Part shown: one piece after another, positions 8,949-17,842 of the stretch
Layout of the letters: every line of letters begins with the position of its first letter
How positions within the stretch are numbered: position 1 is the first letter of the stretch
Source: Sphingosinicella sp942492965
Lineage (GTDB): Bacteria; Pseudomonadota; Alphaproteobacteria; Sphingomonadales; Sphingomonadaceae
NCBI GenBank assembly: GCA_942492965.1
Contig: OW818656.1
Span: 4,278,001-4,342,000, forward strand
Reading direction: 5' to 3'
DNA length: 64,000 nucleotides
Position numbers and translations under genes: made by a program
Notes under the pieces: generated by a model
Databases searched by the model: none
What the model saw: only the letters and a program-made list of their open reading frames with translations
What the model was told of the DNA's origin: nothing

Positions 8949-9021
8949 GGCATATCCTTTTTGCTGATATAGGGCTTGCCGCGTCCCTAGCCGTTGGGCA
9001 AAAGCACGCGCAAGTGAATAA

Positions 9022-9097
9022 GGGCGGTTAGCTCAGTTGGTAGAGCATCTCGTTTACACCGAGAGGGTCGGCGGTTCGAGCCCGTCACCGCCCACCA
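9022..9097 (+). tRNA. tRNA-Val (anticodon TAC)
   Basis: A complete 76-nt cloverleaf. The acceptor stem GGGCGGT/ACCGCCC spans 9022-9028 and 9087-9093. The anticodon stem TCTCG/CGAGA holds the loop TTTACAC with anticodon TAC. The T-arm has GGTTCGAGCC. The 3' CCA is encoded (9095-9097). It reads GTA and probably other GTN codons. Confidence 0.95.
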
Positions 9098-9107
9098 CCT
9101 TCCCTGC

Positions 9108-9133
9108 GGAACCTCGAAACCTCCTCGCCCGTT
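9108..9133 (+). promoter_or_regulatory. EcfG-type general stress promoter of the hemerythrin gene
   Basis: GGAAC (9108-9112), exactly 17 nt, then CGTT (9130-9133) is a full match to the alphaproteobacterial EcfG/sigma-EcfG consensus. It sits 29 bp upstream of the hemerythrin ATG. This places the gene in the PhyR-NepR-EcfG general stress regulon by inference. Confidence 0.65.
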
Positions 9134-9162
9134 GAGCGGAAAACCGCAACGGAAGGATCCGC

Positions 9163-9621
9163 ATGACAGACGTTTTCAAGCTTTTGAAGGCCGACCACGA
9201 CAGGCATCGCGAGCTTCTCGCCGCGCTCGACGACATGAGAGGCGAGAGCCCGGAGCGGCGCGAACTCTTCGAAGCCTTTCGTATCGAGGTCAGCGCGCAC
9301 GCGAACGCCGAGGAGCAATCGCTCTACGCCGTCATGCTCGGCAATCCCGATCTTCAGAAGGAAGGCCGCCATTCCGTCGCGGAGCACAAGGAGATCGACG
9401 ATTTCCTTGAAGAGCTTCAGGAGGCCGACATGGCGACTCCCGAATGGGATGCCACCTTCCGCAAAATGAAGCACCGCTACGAACACCATATCGACGAGGA
9501 GGAAGAAGACATCTTTCCCGCCGCCGAGGACGCGCTTTCGCACGCGTGCGAGCAGGAACTGGGCGCCGTGTTCGCGAAGCGAAAGGTCGCCGAAAAGGCG
9601 GAAATCCGAGCTGAGTCGTGA
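9163..9621 (+). CDS. Hemerythrin HHE domain-containing protein
   Basis: A 152-residue soluble helical protein with the HHE cation-binding pattern. Histidine and glutamate ligands are spaced along the helices: LLKADHDRHREL, VSAHANAEEQSLY, HSVAEHKEIDDFLEEL and YEHHIDEEEEDIFP. Such proteins bind a di-iron centre and are linked to oxygen, iron or oxidative/nitrosative stress handling; the specific role is unknown. GGAAGGATCCGC upstream of the ATG gives a good ribosome site. A perfect EcfG promoter precedes it, so stress induction is likely. It lies between two divergently oriented Val-tRNA genes. Confidence 0.9.
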   Translation: MTDVFKLLKADHDRHRELLAALDDMRGESPERRELFEAFRIEVSAHANAEEQSLYAVMLGNPDLQKEGRHSVAEHKEIDDFLEELQEADMATPEWDATFRKMKHRYEHHIDEEEEDIFPAAEDALSHACEQELGAVFAKRKVAEKAEIRAES

Positions 9622-9627
9622 TGGAAA

Positions 9628-9702
9628 TGGTGGGCGCGACAGGGATTGAACCTGTGACCCCTCCCGTGTGAAGGGAGTGCTCTACCGCTGAGCTACGCGC
9701 CC
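9628..9702 (-). tRNA. tRNA-Val (anticodon CAC)
   Basis: A complete 75-nt cloverleaf on the minus strand. The acceptor stem is GGGCGCG/CGCGCCC. The anticodon stem CTCCC/GGGAG holds the loop TTCACAC with anticodon CAC. The T-arm has GGTTCAATCC, and the CCA is encoded at 9628-9630. It reads GTG codons, which should be abundant in this GC-rich genome. Confidence 0.95.
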
Positions 9703-9726
9703 GCCGGATGTACCGGACCGGCGGAG

Positions 9727-9755
9727 CAGATACGGGTCAGGCCGCTGCCTGTCCA
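9727..9755 (-). promoter_or_regulatory. Promoter of tRNA-Val (CAC)
   Basis: On the minus strand TGGACA (9750-9755), 17 nt, TATCTG (9727-9732). The predicted start is about 18 nt upstream of the mature tRNA end at 9702. Confidence 0.5.
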
Positions 9756-9781
9756 GCCCGTTTCTACCCAAACATGCCCCC

Positions 9782-9820
9782 AAAACGCGAAGGGCGCCGC
9801 AGATGCGACGCCCTTCGTTT
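9782..9820 (-). terminator. Intrinsic terminator of hupB
   Basis: Nine-bp stem CGAAGGGCG/CGCCCTTCG (9788-9796, 9809-9817) with an inner CGC/GCG, followed on the minus strand by CGTTTT. It lies about 20 bp after the hupB stop. Confidence 0.6.
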
Positions 9821-9841
9821 AAAACCCTTGCGGGCGCGGAC

Positions 9842-10114
9842 TTAGTTGACCGCGTCCTTCAGGCCCTTGCCGGCCTTGAACTTGGGCTGCACGCTGGCGG
9901 CGATCTTCATCGTTTCGCCCGTGCGCGGGTTACGGCCCGTCGAAGCCTTGCGCTTCGCCGTCGCGAAGGTGCCGAAGCCGACGAGACGAACCTCGTCGCC
10001 CTTCTTCAGGGCCTTCGTGATGCTCTCGAACACGGCCTCAACGGCCTTGCCCGCGTCGACGCGCGAAAGACCTGCTGCGTCCGCAACCGAGCCGATAAGT
10101 TCCTGCTTGTTCAT
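9842..10114 (-). CDS. hupB: HU family DNA-binding protein
   Basis: A 90-residue histone-like protein, the exact HU length. It starts MNKQELIGSVADAAGLS and carries the DNA-intercalating beta-arm motif GRNPRTGETM; GFGTF lies before the arm. HU bends DNA and helps organise the nucleoid. The ATG at 10114 gives the conserved N-terminus; the frame opens five codons earlier, without family support. It lies downstream of lon, as is usual in proteobacteria, but a lon terminator sits between them, so it has its own transcript. Confidence 0.95.
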   Translation of the reverse strand: MNKQELIGSVADAAGLSRVDAGKAVEAVFESITKALKKGDEVRLVGFGTFATAKRKASTGRNPRTGETMKIAASVQPKFKAGKGLKDAVN

Positions 10115-10153
10115 TCCCTGTACCCCCAAGACGGAAGAGTGGTTGGATCGGCG

Positions 10154-10188
10154 AATAAAAGCCGGGCGCCATGTAAGTGCCCGGCTTT
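10154..10188 (-). terminator. Intrinsic terminator of lon
   Basis: Ten-bp stem AAAGCCGGGC/GCCCGGCTTT (10158-10167, 10179-10188) with an 11-nt loop; on the minus strand it is followed by TTTTATT. It lies between the lon stop and hupB. Confidence 0.8.
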
Positions 10189-10252
10189 GTGAGAGTCAAA
10201 GGGAAAACCGCAGAATTTGGGGCTTTCCCGAACTTTTTATCGCTTTTTCGTC

Positions 10253-12646
10253 TCAATGGCGGACGGAAAGGTCTCCAGCCTCCGAAGCCGGCGCCACGGC
10301 GGGCGCCGGAAGCACCGGTTCGACCCACTCGATCGGCTCGACGGGGCGTGCCAGCGCCACGGAAAGCACCTGATCGACGTGACTCACGGGACGAATCGTC
10401 AGCCCCTCCTTCACGTTCGCCGGAATGTCCGCGAGGTCCTTCTCGTTCTCCGCCGGAATGAGCACGGTGGTGATGCCGCCGCGCAACGCTGCGAGCAGCT
10501 TCTCCTTAAGCCCGCCGATCGGCAGCACGCGGCCGCGCAGCGTCACTTCGCCGGTCATCGCCACCTCCTTGCGTACCGGAATCCCGGTCAGCGTCGAGAT
10601 GATCGAGGTGACCATGGCGACACCGGCTGACGGGCCATCCTTCGGCGTCGCGCCTTCGGGCACGTGCACGTGGATGTCCTTCACCTGGAACACCGTCGGC
10701 TTGATACCGTACTGCGGCGCACGCGATTTGATGAACGAGTTCGCGGCCTCGATCGATTCCTTCATCACCTCGCCGAGCTTACCGGTCGTGCGGATCGCGC
10801 CCTTGCCGGGCACCGTCACAGCCTCGATCGTCAGCAGTTCGCCGCCAACCTCGGTCCACGCAAGGCCCGTGGTCGCGCCGACCTGGTCCTCTTCCTCGCC
10901 GATGCCGAAGCGGAACTTGCGGACACCCGCATAGTCGCCGAGGTTATCGGGCGTAATCGTGACCTTTTCGGCCTTGCCTTCCAGGATCTGGCGCAGCGCC
11001 TTTCGTGCCAACCGCGCCAGTTCGCGCTCCAGCGTGCGGACACCCGCCTCGCGCGTGAAGTAGCGGATGAGGTCGCGCAGCGCCTCGTCCTCAATCGCGA
11101 ACTCGCCATCCTTCAGGCCGTGCGATTCGATCTGCTTGGGCAGCAGGTGCGCCTTGGCGATCTCCAGCTTCTCGTCTTCGGTGTAGCCCGACAGACGGAT
11201 GATCTCCATGCGGTCCAGCAGCGGCTGCGGCATGTTCAGGCTGTTCGCCGTCGTCACGAACATCACGTCCGAAAGGTCGTAATCGACCTCCAGATAATGG
11301 TCGTTGAACTTGGCGTTCTGTTCCGGATCGAGCACTTCGAGCAGCGCCGACGACGGATCGCCACGGAAATCCTGGCCGAGCTTGTCGATCTCGTCGAGCA
11401 GGAACAACGGGTTTGACGTGCCGGCCTTCTTCAGATTCTGGATGATCTTGCCGGGCATCGAGCCGATGTATGTGCGCCGGTGGCCGCGAATCTCGGCCTC
11501 GTCGCGCACGCCGCCCAGCGACTGGCGAATGAACTCGCGCCCCGTCGCCTTGGCGATCGAACGGCCGAGCGAGGTCTTGCCGACGCCGGGAGGACCGACG
11601 AGGCACAGGATCGGCCCCTTCAGCTTGTTCGCACGGGTCTGCACGGCGAGATATTCAAGGATACGCTCCTTGACCTTGTCGAGGCCGTAGTGATCCTCAT
11701 CGAGGATTTTCTCCGCGGCCTTGATGTCCTTGCGAACCTTGGTCTTCTTGCCCCACGGCAACGCCAGTAGCGTGTCGAGGTAGTTACGCACCACCGTCGC
11801 TTCGGCGGACATCGGCGACATCGCCTTCAGCTTCTTCAGCTCGCCTTCCGCCTTGTCGCGGGCTTCCTTCGAAAGCTTGGTCTTCTTGACCTTCTCGGCC
11901 AGTTCGTCGACCTCGCTGCGGCCCTCGTCGTCGCCGTCGCCCAGCTCGCGCTGGATCGCCTTCAGCTGCTCGTTGAGGTAATATTCGCGCTGGGTCTTCT
12001 CCATCTGCCGCTTCACGCGGTTGCGGATCTTCTTCTCGACCTGCAGCACGCCCATCTCGCCTTCCATGAAGCCGAAGACCATCTCCAGCCGCTTGCTGGG
12101 CGAGCGTTCGGAAAGCAGCGCCTGCTTGTCCGCGATCTTGAGGCTGAGGTTGGACGCGATCGTGTCGGCAAGCCGCGAGGGCTCCTCGATCTGGCCAACC
12201 TGCACGACGACTTCCGGCGCAACCTTCTTGTTGAGGCGCACGTACTGTTCGAAATGCTTAGTCGCCGAGCGCACGAGCGCTTCGAGGTCGGCCTCGTCGG
12301 CGTCCTCTTCCTCGACCGGGGCGACATCCGCCTCCAGGTAAGCGTCTTCGACGCGCACCGCCGTCACTTCGGCGCGGTGCTGCCCCTCGACGAGAACCTT
12401 CACGGTGCCGTCGGGCAGTTTCAACAGCTGCAGCACCGTGGCGACGGTGCCGACATCATAGAGATCCTTGCCTTCGGGGTCTTCCTCGGCAGGGTCGCGC
12501 TGCGAGAGCAGCAGGACGTTCTTGTTGGCCGTCATCACCGCTTCGAGCGCCGCAACGGACTTTTCGCGCCCGACGAACAGCGGCACGATCATCTGCGGGA
12601 AAACCACGATGTCGCGCAGCGGGAGAACGGGATAGGTCTCGGTCAT
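10253..12646 (-). CDS. lon: Endopeptidase La (Lon protease)
   Basis: A 797-residue ATP-dependent serine protease that degrades misfolded and regulatory proteins in the cytoplasm. The LAN substrate domain starts at YPVLPLRDIVVFPQMIVPLFVGR. The AAA+ module has Walker A GPPGVGKTSLG and Walker B LFLLDEIDKLG. The protease domain has PKDGPSAGVAM, with the catalytic serine, and the lysine in GGLKEKLLAA. The ATG at 12646 gives the conserved start; 30 extra in-frame codons upstream have no family counterpart. The gene is usually next to clpX, but here the TonB receptor gene separates them. Confidence 0.97.
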   Translation of the reverse strand: MTETYPVLPLRDIVVFPQMIVPLFVGREKSVAALEAVMTANKNVLLLSQRDPAEEDPEGKDLYDVGTVATVLQLLKLPDGTVKVLVEGQHRAEVTAVRVEDAYLEADVAPVEEEDADEADLEALVRSATKHFEQYVRLNKKVAPEVVVQVGQIEEPSRLADTIASNLSLKIADKQALLSERSPSKRLEMVFGFMEGEMGVLQVEKKIRNRVKRQMEKTQREYYLNEQLKAIQRELGDGDDEGRSEVDELAEKVKKTKLSKEARDKAEGELKKLKAMSPMSAEATVVRNYLDTLLALPWGKKTKVRKDIKAAEKILDEDHYGLDKVKERILEYLAVQTRANKLKGPILCLVGPPGVGKTSLGRSIAKATGREFIRQSLGGVRDEAEIRGHRRTYIGSMPGKIIQNLKKAGTSNPLFLLDEIDKLGQDFRGDPSSALLEVLDPEQNAKFNDHYLEVDYDLSDVMFVTTANSLNMPQPLLDRMEIIRLSGYTEDEKLEIAKAHLLPKQIESHGLKDGEFAIEDEALRDLIRYFTREAGVRTLERELARLARKALRQILEGKAEKVTITPDNLGDYAGVRKFRFGIGEEEDQVGATTGLAWTEVGGELLTIEAVTVPGKGAIRTTGKLGEVMKESIEAANSFIKSRAPQYGIKPTVFQVKDIHVHVPEGATPKDGPSAGVAMVTSIISTLTGIPVRKEVAMTGEVTLRGRVLPIGGLKEKLLAALRGGITTVLIPAENEKDLADIPANVKEGLTIRPVSHVDQVLSVALARPVEPIEWVEPVLPAPAVAPASEAGDLSVRH

Positions 12647-12790
12647 TCTCTCAACAACTCCAAAGCCGGGCGCGGCACCAACGGCGGGCCGCACCACTTC
12701 GTGTCCCAATATGGGCACGGTCTTCACGCCGCACAATGGCGACCCTACATGCTTTCACTGAAGAGGGAGTGAATTCTCGTTTCGCAAATG

Positions 12791-12827
12791 AAAAGAGCGG
12801 ACCCACCGGGCCCGCCCTTTCCGCTCG
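12791..12827 (-). terminator. Intrinsic terminator of the TonB receptor gene
   Basis: On the minus strand GAGCGGA/TCCGCTC forms a 7-bp outer stem around a GC-rich loop and is followed by TTTTCATTT. It sits about 16 bp after the receptor stop. Confidence 0.6.
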
Positions 12828-12842
12828 TCTCTTGTGAAGCGA

Positions 12843-15800
12843 TCAGAACTCGAACTTCACACCTACACGGATCTGGTAGAGCGACTGCTTCGCCTGATTC
12901 TGCACGGTGATATTTGGCTCGGAGAAGCCCGAGTAGCGATACTGTGCGCAGGTCTGGCTCGAAGCCGTATTCGCGACGCCGGCCGTCCCCGTCGGCGTCG
13001 CAACCGCCAGGCACTGCACGTTGACCGTGGCAGACTGGTACGCAAACGCCACCTGGCGCTGAACGCCCCAGTCGTTGTTGATCATGTTCAGCACGTTCTC
13101 GATGTCCGCGAACAGCTTCACACGGCTCGATCCTACGAAAGTCGGCACTTCCTGTTCGAGGTGAAGGTCCACCTTCCACAAGCTCGGCGAACGCTGGGTG
13201 TTCTTCGAGATGATGCTGCCGCGATACTTCGAGAGGCCGTTCTCGTCGATGAAGGTGTTGAAGGCTGCTTCCGTCGCCGCACTGTCGAAGCTGACCAGCG
13301 GATCGCTCGCCGTCGGCACATAGAGCAAGTAGCGCGTGTTGGTGCCATTGGTGCCGAACACCGGCGAACGGCCGGTCGAAGTGTCACGCATCGTCAGGCT
13401 GTAGGGACGACCGGTGCGATACTCGCCGAAGAGCGCAAAGCGGGTCTTGTAGTCCCCGAAGAACGCGTGTTCGTAGTCCACCGAGAACTTCAGCGAATGC
13501 TTCACCTCATAGATCGAAGTGCCGTAATCCGCGGCGTTCGGATCGGCCATCGTGGCGTTGCCGTAAAGCGATCCTGCAGTGGCGGACGTGATCGGGTTCA
13601 CGTCCTTGATGTCCTGGAACGTGTAGCTCACGCTCGTCGTCAGGCCGAAATCCCACGCCTTTTCGACGCGGCCCACCGCGATGACCGAGCGGCCCTTGCT
13701 CGTCGAGGTAAGGACCAGATCCTGATTGGTCTGGTTGGTATCGCCGGGCAGAATGCCGGACGATGTGCGGCCATAGCGCGGGCGCCCGTCCGGCAGCGTA
13801 CCGATCACGACCGAGCGTGCGTCGTAATACGTATTGGCGTGGGCCGTCTTGCCGTAAACAAGGTCGGCGCCCAGAAGCCAACCGTCGCCGAGCGCTCCGA
13901 AATCGGCGTCATAGTTCGCCGAAAGCGTCGCGCGCCATTGCGCCGGAAGCTCGTAGTCCGGATGGATAGCGTTGACCGGCGCCGCTGCGAGCGATGCGGT
14001 GTTGGTTTGCAGATAGCCGAGCACCAGCGGATCGAAAGCCGACGGGTTCACACCGTCCAGAGCCGCCGCGCAAAGCGCCGCGTCGCCGACGCCGCATCCC
14101 GCAGTCGATGCATCGCGCCGAATGTCGATGCTGTTCGTCAGCTGGCCCGTATTGGAAAAGCTGTTCGACAGGAACACATCCGGAGCGCCACCCGCGAACT
14201 TACCGACACCGCCACGAAGCACGAAACGGTTCGAAGGCTGCCAGTCAAAGCCGACCCGCGGCTGGAACACGCCCATGCCCTTGAAGGTCTTGGTGTTCGA
14301 AAAGCCGGCGCGGGCGAGGAAGTTCTCGTTGAATGGCACCCGGCTGTTGCTGCCCTGCAGGTCGTAGCGCGCACCGATCGAAAGCTGCAGCGTGTCGGTC
14401 GCGTGCCAATCGTCCTGCAGACCGAAGGTATAGGTCTGCGTGCTGAACCGCGCTGCGGCATCGTCCACGTCGCCGCTCGGCACGGCACCCGCAAGGCGGA
14501 CGCGATTCGCGATTCCGGCTTCGAAGTCGGCGATCGAGTCGAAGTAGTATTCGCCGTTCGCGCGCTGCAGGAACAGATTGAAGACATCGACATCGGTGTA
14601 GCCGACAAGGAACTTGAAGCTGTGCGCCCCCGCCTCCAGCCGCGCCGTCAGGTCGATGGAGAGGTTTTCGGTGTTGAGCTGGTTCGCATGGCGACTCACG
14701 TCCGGCCCAAAGTACACGACGGGCGAGGACACCGACGTGTTGCCGCAAGACGTGCGATCGTTGCCGAGCGTTGAATCGTTGACCGAAACCGGGTCGAGGC
14801 AGACACCGATCTGACCGAAGCTCGTGTCTCCGAACGGCGTCTGGCCGCGGTTGTAATCGCGGTAAACAGCACGGAATTCGGTCGAGAAGGCGTCGGACCA
14901 CTGCGAGTTGAGCTGGAACGTGCCCGAGTTGACCTCTTCGGTCAGTTCATAGCCATTCGAACGGTAGCCGAAGGTTGGACCCGTGTTCGACGTGCCCATG
15001 TTCTGGCTGAACTGCTGGTTGCCCTCGTTGCGAATGTAGGTAAGCGAGACGCGGTGGTCGTCGGTAACGTTCCAGTCCAGCTTCGCCGTCATCTTCTCGT
15101 CGGTTTCGCTCGCGCCCTGGAACACGCCGAGCGTGTCGTAGCCGTAGACCGACTGGGCGATCGCCGAGATGTCATCGACCTGCGTCTGCGTCAGACGCGG
15201 AATCTCCGTCGCGAAGCCCATGCCGGCGGGGCCTTCATCGATCGGGTCGCTTTCCTTGAGTTTCTCATAGGAGATCGCGAAGAACAGCTTGTCCTTCACG
15301 ATCGGCCCCGAGAGGAAGCCGCCGTACTGCTTGGATGTGAAGTCGAGGTTCACCGGATTGCCGCGGATGCGGTCGCCCGTCAGGCTGTCGTTCGAATAGG
15401 TGTAGAAGGCCGAACCCGTGAACCGGTTGGTACCCGAGCGCAGCACGACGTTGACCGCGCCGCCCTGGAAATCGCCCTCGCTGACGTCATAGGGCGCGAT
15501 CTTCACGGACATCTGCTCGATCGCATCGAACGGCACAGGGCCGCGCGACGTCGGCAGGCCGCCGTTGTTGATGCCGAAGTCGTCCGAGAACTGGATGCCG
15601 TCCACCGAGAAGCGGTTGAGACGGCCGTTCTGGCCGGCAATCTCGATCGTGCGCGCATTGGATGCGTCGATGCTGACGAATGGGTCGCGGCGGGCCATGT
15701 CGCGGATATCACGATTCACCGAGGCGACGCCTTCGATCTCGTTGCGACCAAGCGTCGTGATCGGCCCCTGGCTCTTCGAACCGGCGCCCGAAACCGAAGA

Positions 15801-16169
15801 TGCGGTGACGGTGATGATCTCGGTGGCGTTGAGCTCGACAGGAACGCGGAACGGCTGACCGGCCGTGAGGAAGATGTCGGTGACCTGCGCCGTCTCGAAC
15901 CCGGGAGCCGTCACCTCGACCGTGAACGGACCGCCGATGCGCAGACCTGATGCGGAGAAGGTGCCATCGGCGCTCGTCGTCGCGCGGGCGACGGTGCCCG
16001 AGGACACGTGCGTGATCAGAACATCGGCACCAGCAACGGGTGCCCCGGCGGCTTCCACGGTGCCCCGGACAGACGATGTCGTTTCCTGGGCAGAGGCGGG
16101 CGTCGCGAGAGCAACCACCAACGGCACCGATGCAACACTCGCTGCCAGCAAGATCTTGATCGCACGCAT
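12843..16169 (-). CDS. TonB-dependent receptor with N-terminal carboxypeptidase regulatory-like domain (Oar-like)
   Basis: A 1108-residue outer-membrane protein. A signal peptide (residues 1 to about 27, ending ASA) is followed by a carboxypeptidase-regulatory-like beta-sandwich (about 30-115, SVRGTVEAAGAPVAGADVLI), a plug domain (about 120-250) and a long beta-barrel ending KFEF with terminal Phe. Such Oar-like receptors import large or unknown ligands using TonB energy. The ATG at 16169 is preceded by GGGA; a GTG five codons upstream is less likely. A terminator follows it, so it is a single-gene unit inside the clpX-lon block. The ligand is unknown. Confidence 0.9.
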   Translation of the reverse strand: MRAIKILLAASVASVPLVVALATPASAQETTSSVRGTVEAAGAPVAGADVLITHVSSGTVARATTSADGTFSASGLRIGGPFTVEVTAPGFETAQVTDIFLTAGQPFRVPVELNATEIITVTASSVSGAGSKSQGPITTLGRNEIEGVASVNRDIRDMARRDPFVSIDASNARTIEIAGQNGRLNRFSVDGIQFSDDFGINNGGLPTSRGPVPFDAIEQMSVKIAPYDVSEGDFQGGAVNVVLRSGTNRFTGSAFYTYSNDSLTGDRIRGNPVNLDFTSKQYGGFLSGPIVKDKLFFAISYEKLKESDPIDEGPAGMGFATEIPRLTQTQVDDISAIAQSVYGYDTLGVFQGASETDEKMTAKLDWNVTDDHRVSLTYIRNEGNQQFSQNMGTSNTGPTFGYRSNGYELTEEVNSGTFQLNSQWSDAFSTEFRAVYRDYNRGQTPFGDTSFGQIGVCLDPVSVNDSTLGNDRTSCGNTSVSSPVVYFGPDVSRHANQLNTENLSIDLTARLEAGAHSFKFLVGYTDVDVFNLFLQRANGEYYFDSIADFEAGIANRVRLAGAVPSGDVDDAAARFSTQTYTFGLQDDWHATDTLQLSIGARYDLQGSNSRVPFNENFLARAGFSNTKTFKGMGVFQPRVGFDWQPSNRFVLRGGVGKFAGGAPDVFLSNSFSNTGQLTNSIDIRRDASTAGCGVGDAALCAAALDGVNPSAFDPLVLGYLQTNTASLAAAPVNAIHPDYELPAQWRATLSANYDADFGALGDGWLLGADLVYGKTAHANTYYDARSVVIGTLPDGRPRYGRTSSGILPGDTNQTNQDLVLTSTSKGRSVIAVGRVEKAWDFGLTTSVSYTFQDIKDVNPITSATAGSLYGNATMADPNAADYGTSIYEVKHSLKFSVDYEHAFFGDYKTRFALFGEYRTGRPYSLTMRDTSTGRSPVFGTNGTNTRYLLYVPTASDPLVSFDSAATEAAFNTFIDENGLSKYRGSIISKNTQRSPSLWKVDLHLEQEVPTFVGSSRVKLFADIENVLNMINNDWGVQRQVAFAYQSATVNVQCLAVATPTGTAGVANTASSQTCAQYRYSGFSEPNITVQNQAKQSLYQIRVGVKFEF

Positions 16170-16361
16170 TTCCAATTTTCCCACTTTCGACGGTCACTGA
16201 ATGATCGGTTGTGCAGGGAGGACCGCACCTCGCACACCCCTTCTCCGGGCCGCTTAGAGGTGCTTTGTTACAGAATTTCTGCCGGAGCAAGGCAAGATTG
16301 TGTTTCGAATGCTGCAGCGCAGCGTGTGACCATTTCGCCACATATTACCGGGTAAGCGCGC

Positions 16362-16391
16362 AAAAAAAACGGCGGCTCGCGGCCGCCGTTT
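16362..16391 (-). terminator. Intrinsic terminator of clpX
   Basis: Perfect 10-bp stem AAACGGCGGC/GCCGCCGTTT with a 5-nt loop, followed on the minus strand by a T8 run. It is placed directly after the clpX stop. Confidence 0.9.
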
Positions 16392-16416
16392 GAAACAATA
16401 ACACCGTGCAGCAGAA

Positions 16417-17694
16417 TCAGGCGGCGTCGCCCGAAACCTTCTCCTTGGTCTTCTTCGCGAAAACCTTCACGGGCTCCTTGTTCCCGCCCACCACATCCTT
16501 GTCGATGCGGATCTCGTCGACATCGTCGAAGCTCGGCAGGTCGAACATGGTATCGAGCAGGATGCCTTCCATGATCGAGCGGAGGCCGCGCGCGCCGGTC
16601 TTGCGCTCGATGGCGCGTTTCGCGATCGCCATGAGCGCGTCGTCGGTGAACGAGAGCTTCACGTTCTCCATCTCGAACAGCTTCTGGTACTGCTTGACGA
16701 GCGCGTTCTTCGGCTCGGTCAGGATCTGGATCAGCGCCTTTTCGTCGAGGTCTTCCAGCGTCGCGATCACCGGCAGGCGGCCGACGAACTCGGGGATCAG
16801 GCCGAACTTCAGCAGGTCTTCCGGCTCGCAGTTCTTCAGGACCTCACCCGTGCGGCGCTCGTCCGGCGCGGCGACATAGGCGCCGAAGCCGATCGACTTG
16901 CCCTGCAAGCGGTCCGCGATGATGCGCTCAAGGCCCGCGAAGGCGCCGCCGCAGATGAAGAGGATATTCGTCGTGTCCACCTGCAGGAATTCCTGCTGCG
17001 GGTGCTTGCGGCCGCCCTGCGGCGGAACGCTCGCGGTGGTGCCTTCCATGATCTTCAGCAGCGCCTGCTGCACGCCCTCGCCCGAAACGTCGCGCGTGAT
17101 CGAGGGGTTGTCGGCCTTGCGGCTGATCTTGTCGATCTCGTCGATATAGACGATGCCCCGCTGCGCGCGTTCGACGTTGTAGTCGCTCGCCTGAAGCAGC
17201 TTCAGGATGATGTTCTCCACGTCTTCGCCGACGTAGCCCGCCTCGGTGAGCGTCGTCGCGTCGGCCATCGTGAACGGCACGTCGAAGGTCTTGGCGAGCG
17301 TCTGCGCGAGCAGGGTCTTGCCGCAGCCGGTGGGGCCGACGAGCAGGATGTTCGACTTCGCCAGCTCGATCTCGGAGCCCTTGGCACCGTTGTTGAGCCG
17401 CTTGTAGTGGTTGTGAACCGCGACCGAGAGCACGCGCTTCGCCTGCGCCTGCCCGATCACATAGTCATCGAGGACGTCGCAGATTTCGCGCGGCGTCGGC
17501 ACGCTGCCGTCGCTCTTCTTCGCAAGCGCGCCCTTCGTTTCCTCACGGATGATGTCGTTGCAGAGCTCGACGCATTCATCGCAGATGAACACCGTCGGCC
17601 CCGCGATCAGCTTCCTGACCTCGTGCTGGCTCTTCCCGCAGAATGAGCAGTAGAGCGTATTCTTGGAGTCGCCGCCGCCGCTGAGCTTGGTCAT
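16417..17694 (-). CDS. clpX: ATP-dependent Clp protease ATP-binding subunit ClpX
   Basis: A 425-residue AAA+ unfoldase that feeds substrates to ClpP. The N-terminal zinc-binding domain has four cysteines (YCSFCGK and FICDECVELC). Walker A is GPTGCGKTLLA and Walker B is IVYIDEIDKIS; RKTGARGLRSIMEG marks the sensor-2 end. It lies downstream of clpP on the same strand with a 148-bp gap, so it may have its own promoter as well as readthrough. It ends at a strong terminator. Confidence 0.97.
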   Translation of the reverse strand: MTKLSGGGDSKNTLYCSFCGKSQHEVRKLIAGPTVFICDECVELCNDIIREETKGALAKKSDGSVPTPREICDVLDDYVIGQAQAKRVLSVAVHNHYKRLNNGAKGSEIELAKSNILLVGPTGCGKTLLAQTLAKTFDVPFTMADATTLTEAGYVGEDVENIILKLLQASDYNVERAQRGIVYIDEIDKISRKADNPSITRDVSGEGVQQALLKIMEGTTASVPPQGGRKHPQQEFLQVDTTNILFICGGAFAGLERIIADRLQGKSIGFGAYVAAPDERRTGEVLKNCEPEDLLKFGLIPEFVGRLPVIATLEDLDEKALIQILTEPKNALVKQYQKLFEMENVKLSFTDDALMAIAKRAIERKTGARGLRSIMEGILLDTMFDLPSFDDVDEIRIDKDVVGGNKEPVKVFAKKTKEKVSGDAA

Positions 17695-17842
17695 AAAACG
17701 CCTCTTCCGGCCTCCGCGCCGGTTTCTTTGCCGCTTGCCATCCTAGCGCGCACACACGCCGCTTCAATGGGCAATACGGTCACATTCCCGAAATATATAG
17801 CGCCGCCTTGTTCAACGGAACGTGAACGGGCGGGCAGCTTGT

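Noticed and set aside
9099..9107. tRNA-linked integration site (att) near tRNA-Val
   Set aside because: No repeat of the tRNA 3' end and no integrase in the window.
12834..14774. 646-codon plus-strand frame
   Set aside because: Antisense of the TonB receptor; Arg-rich, no family features.
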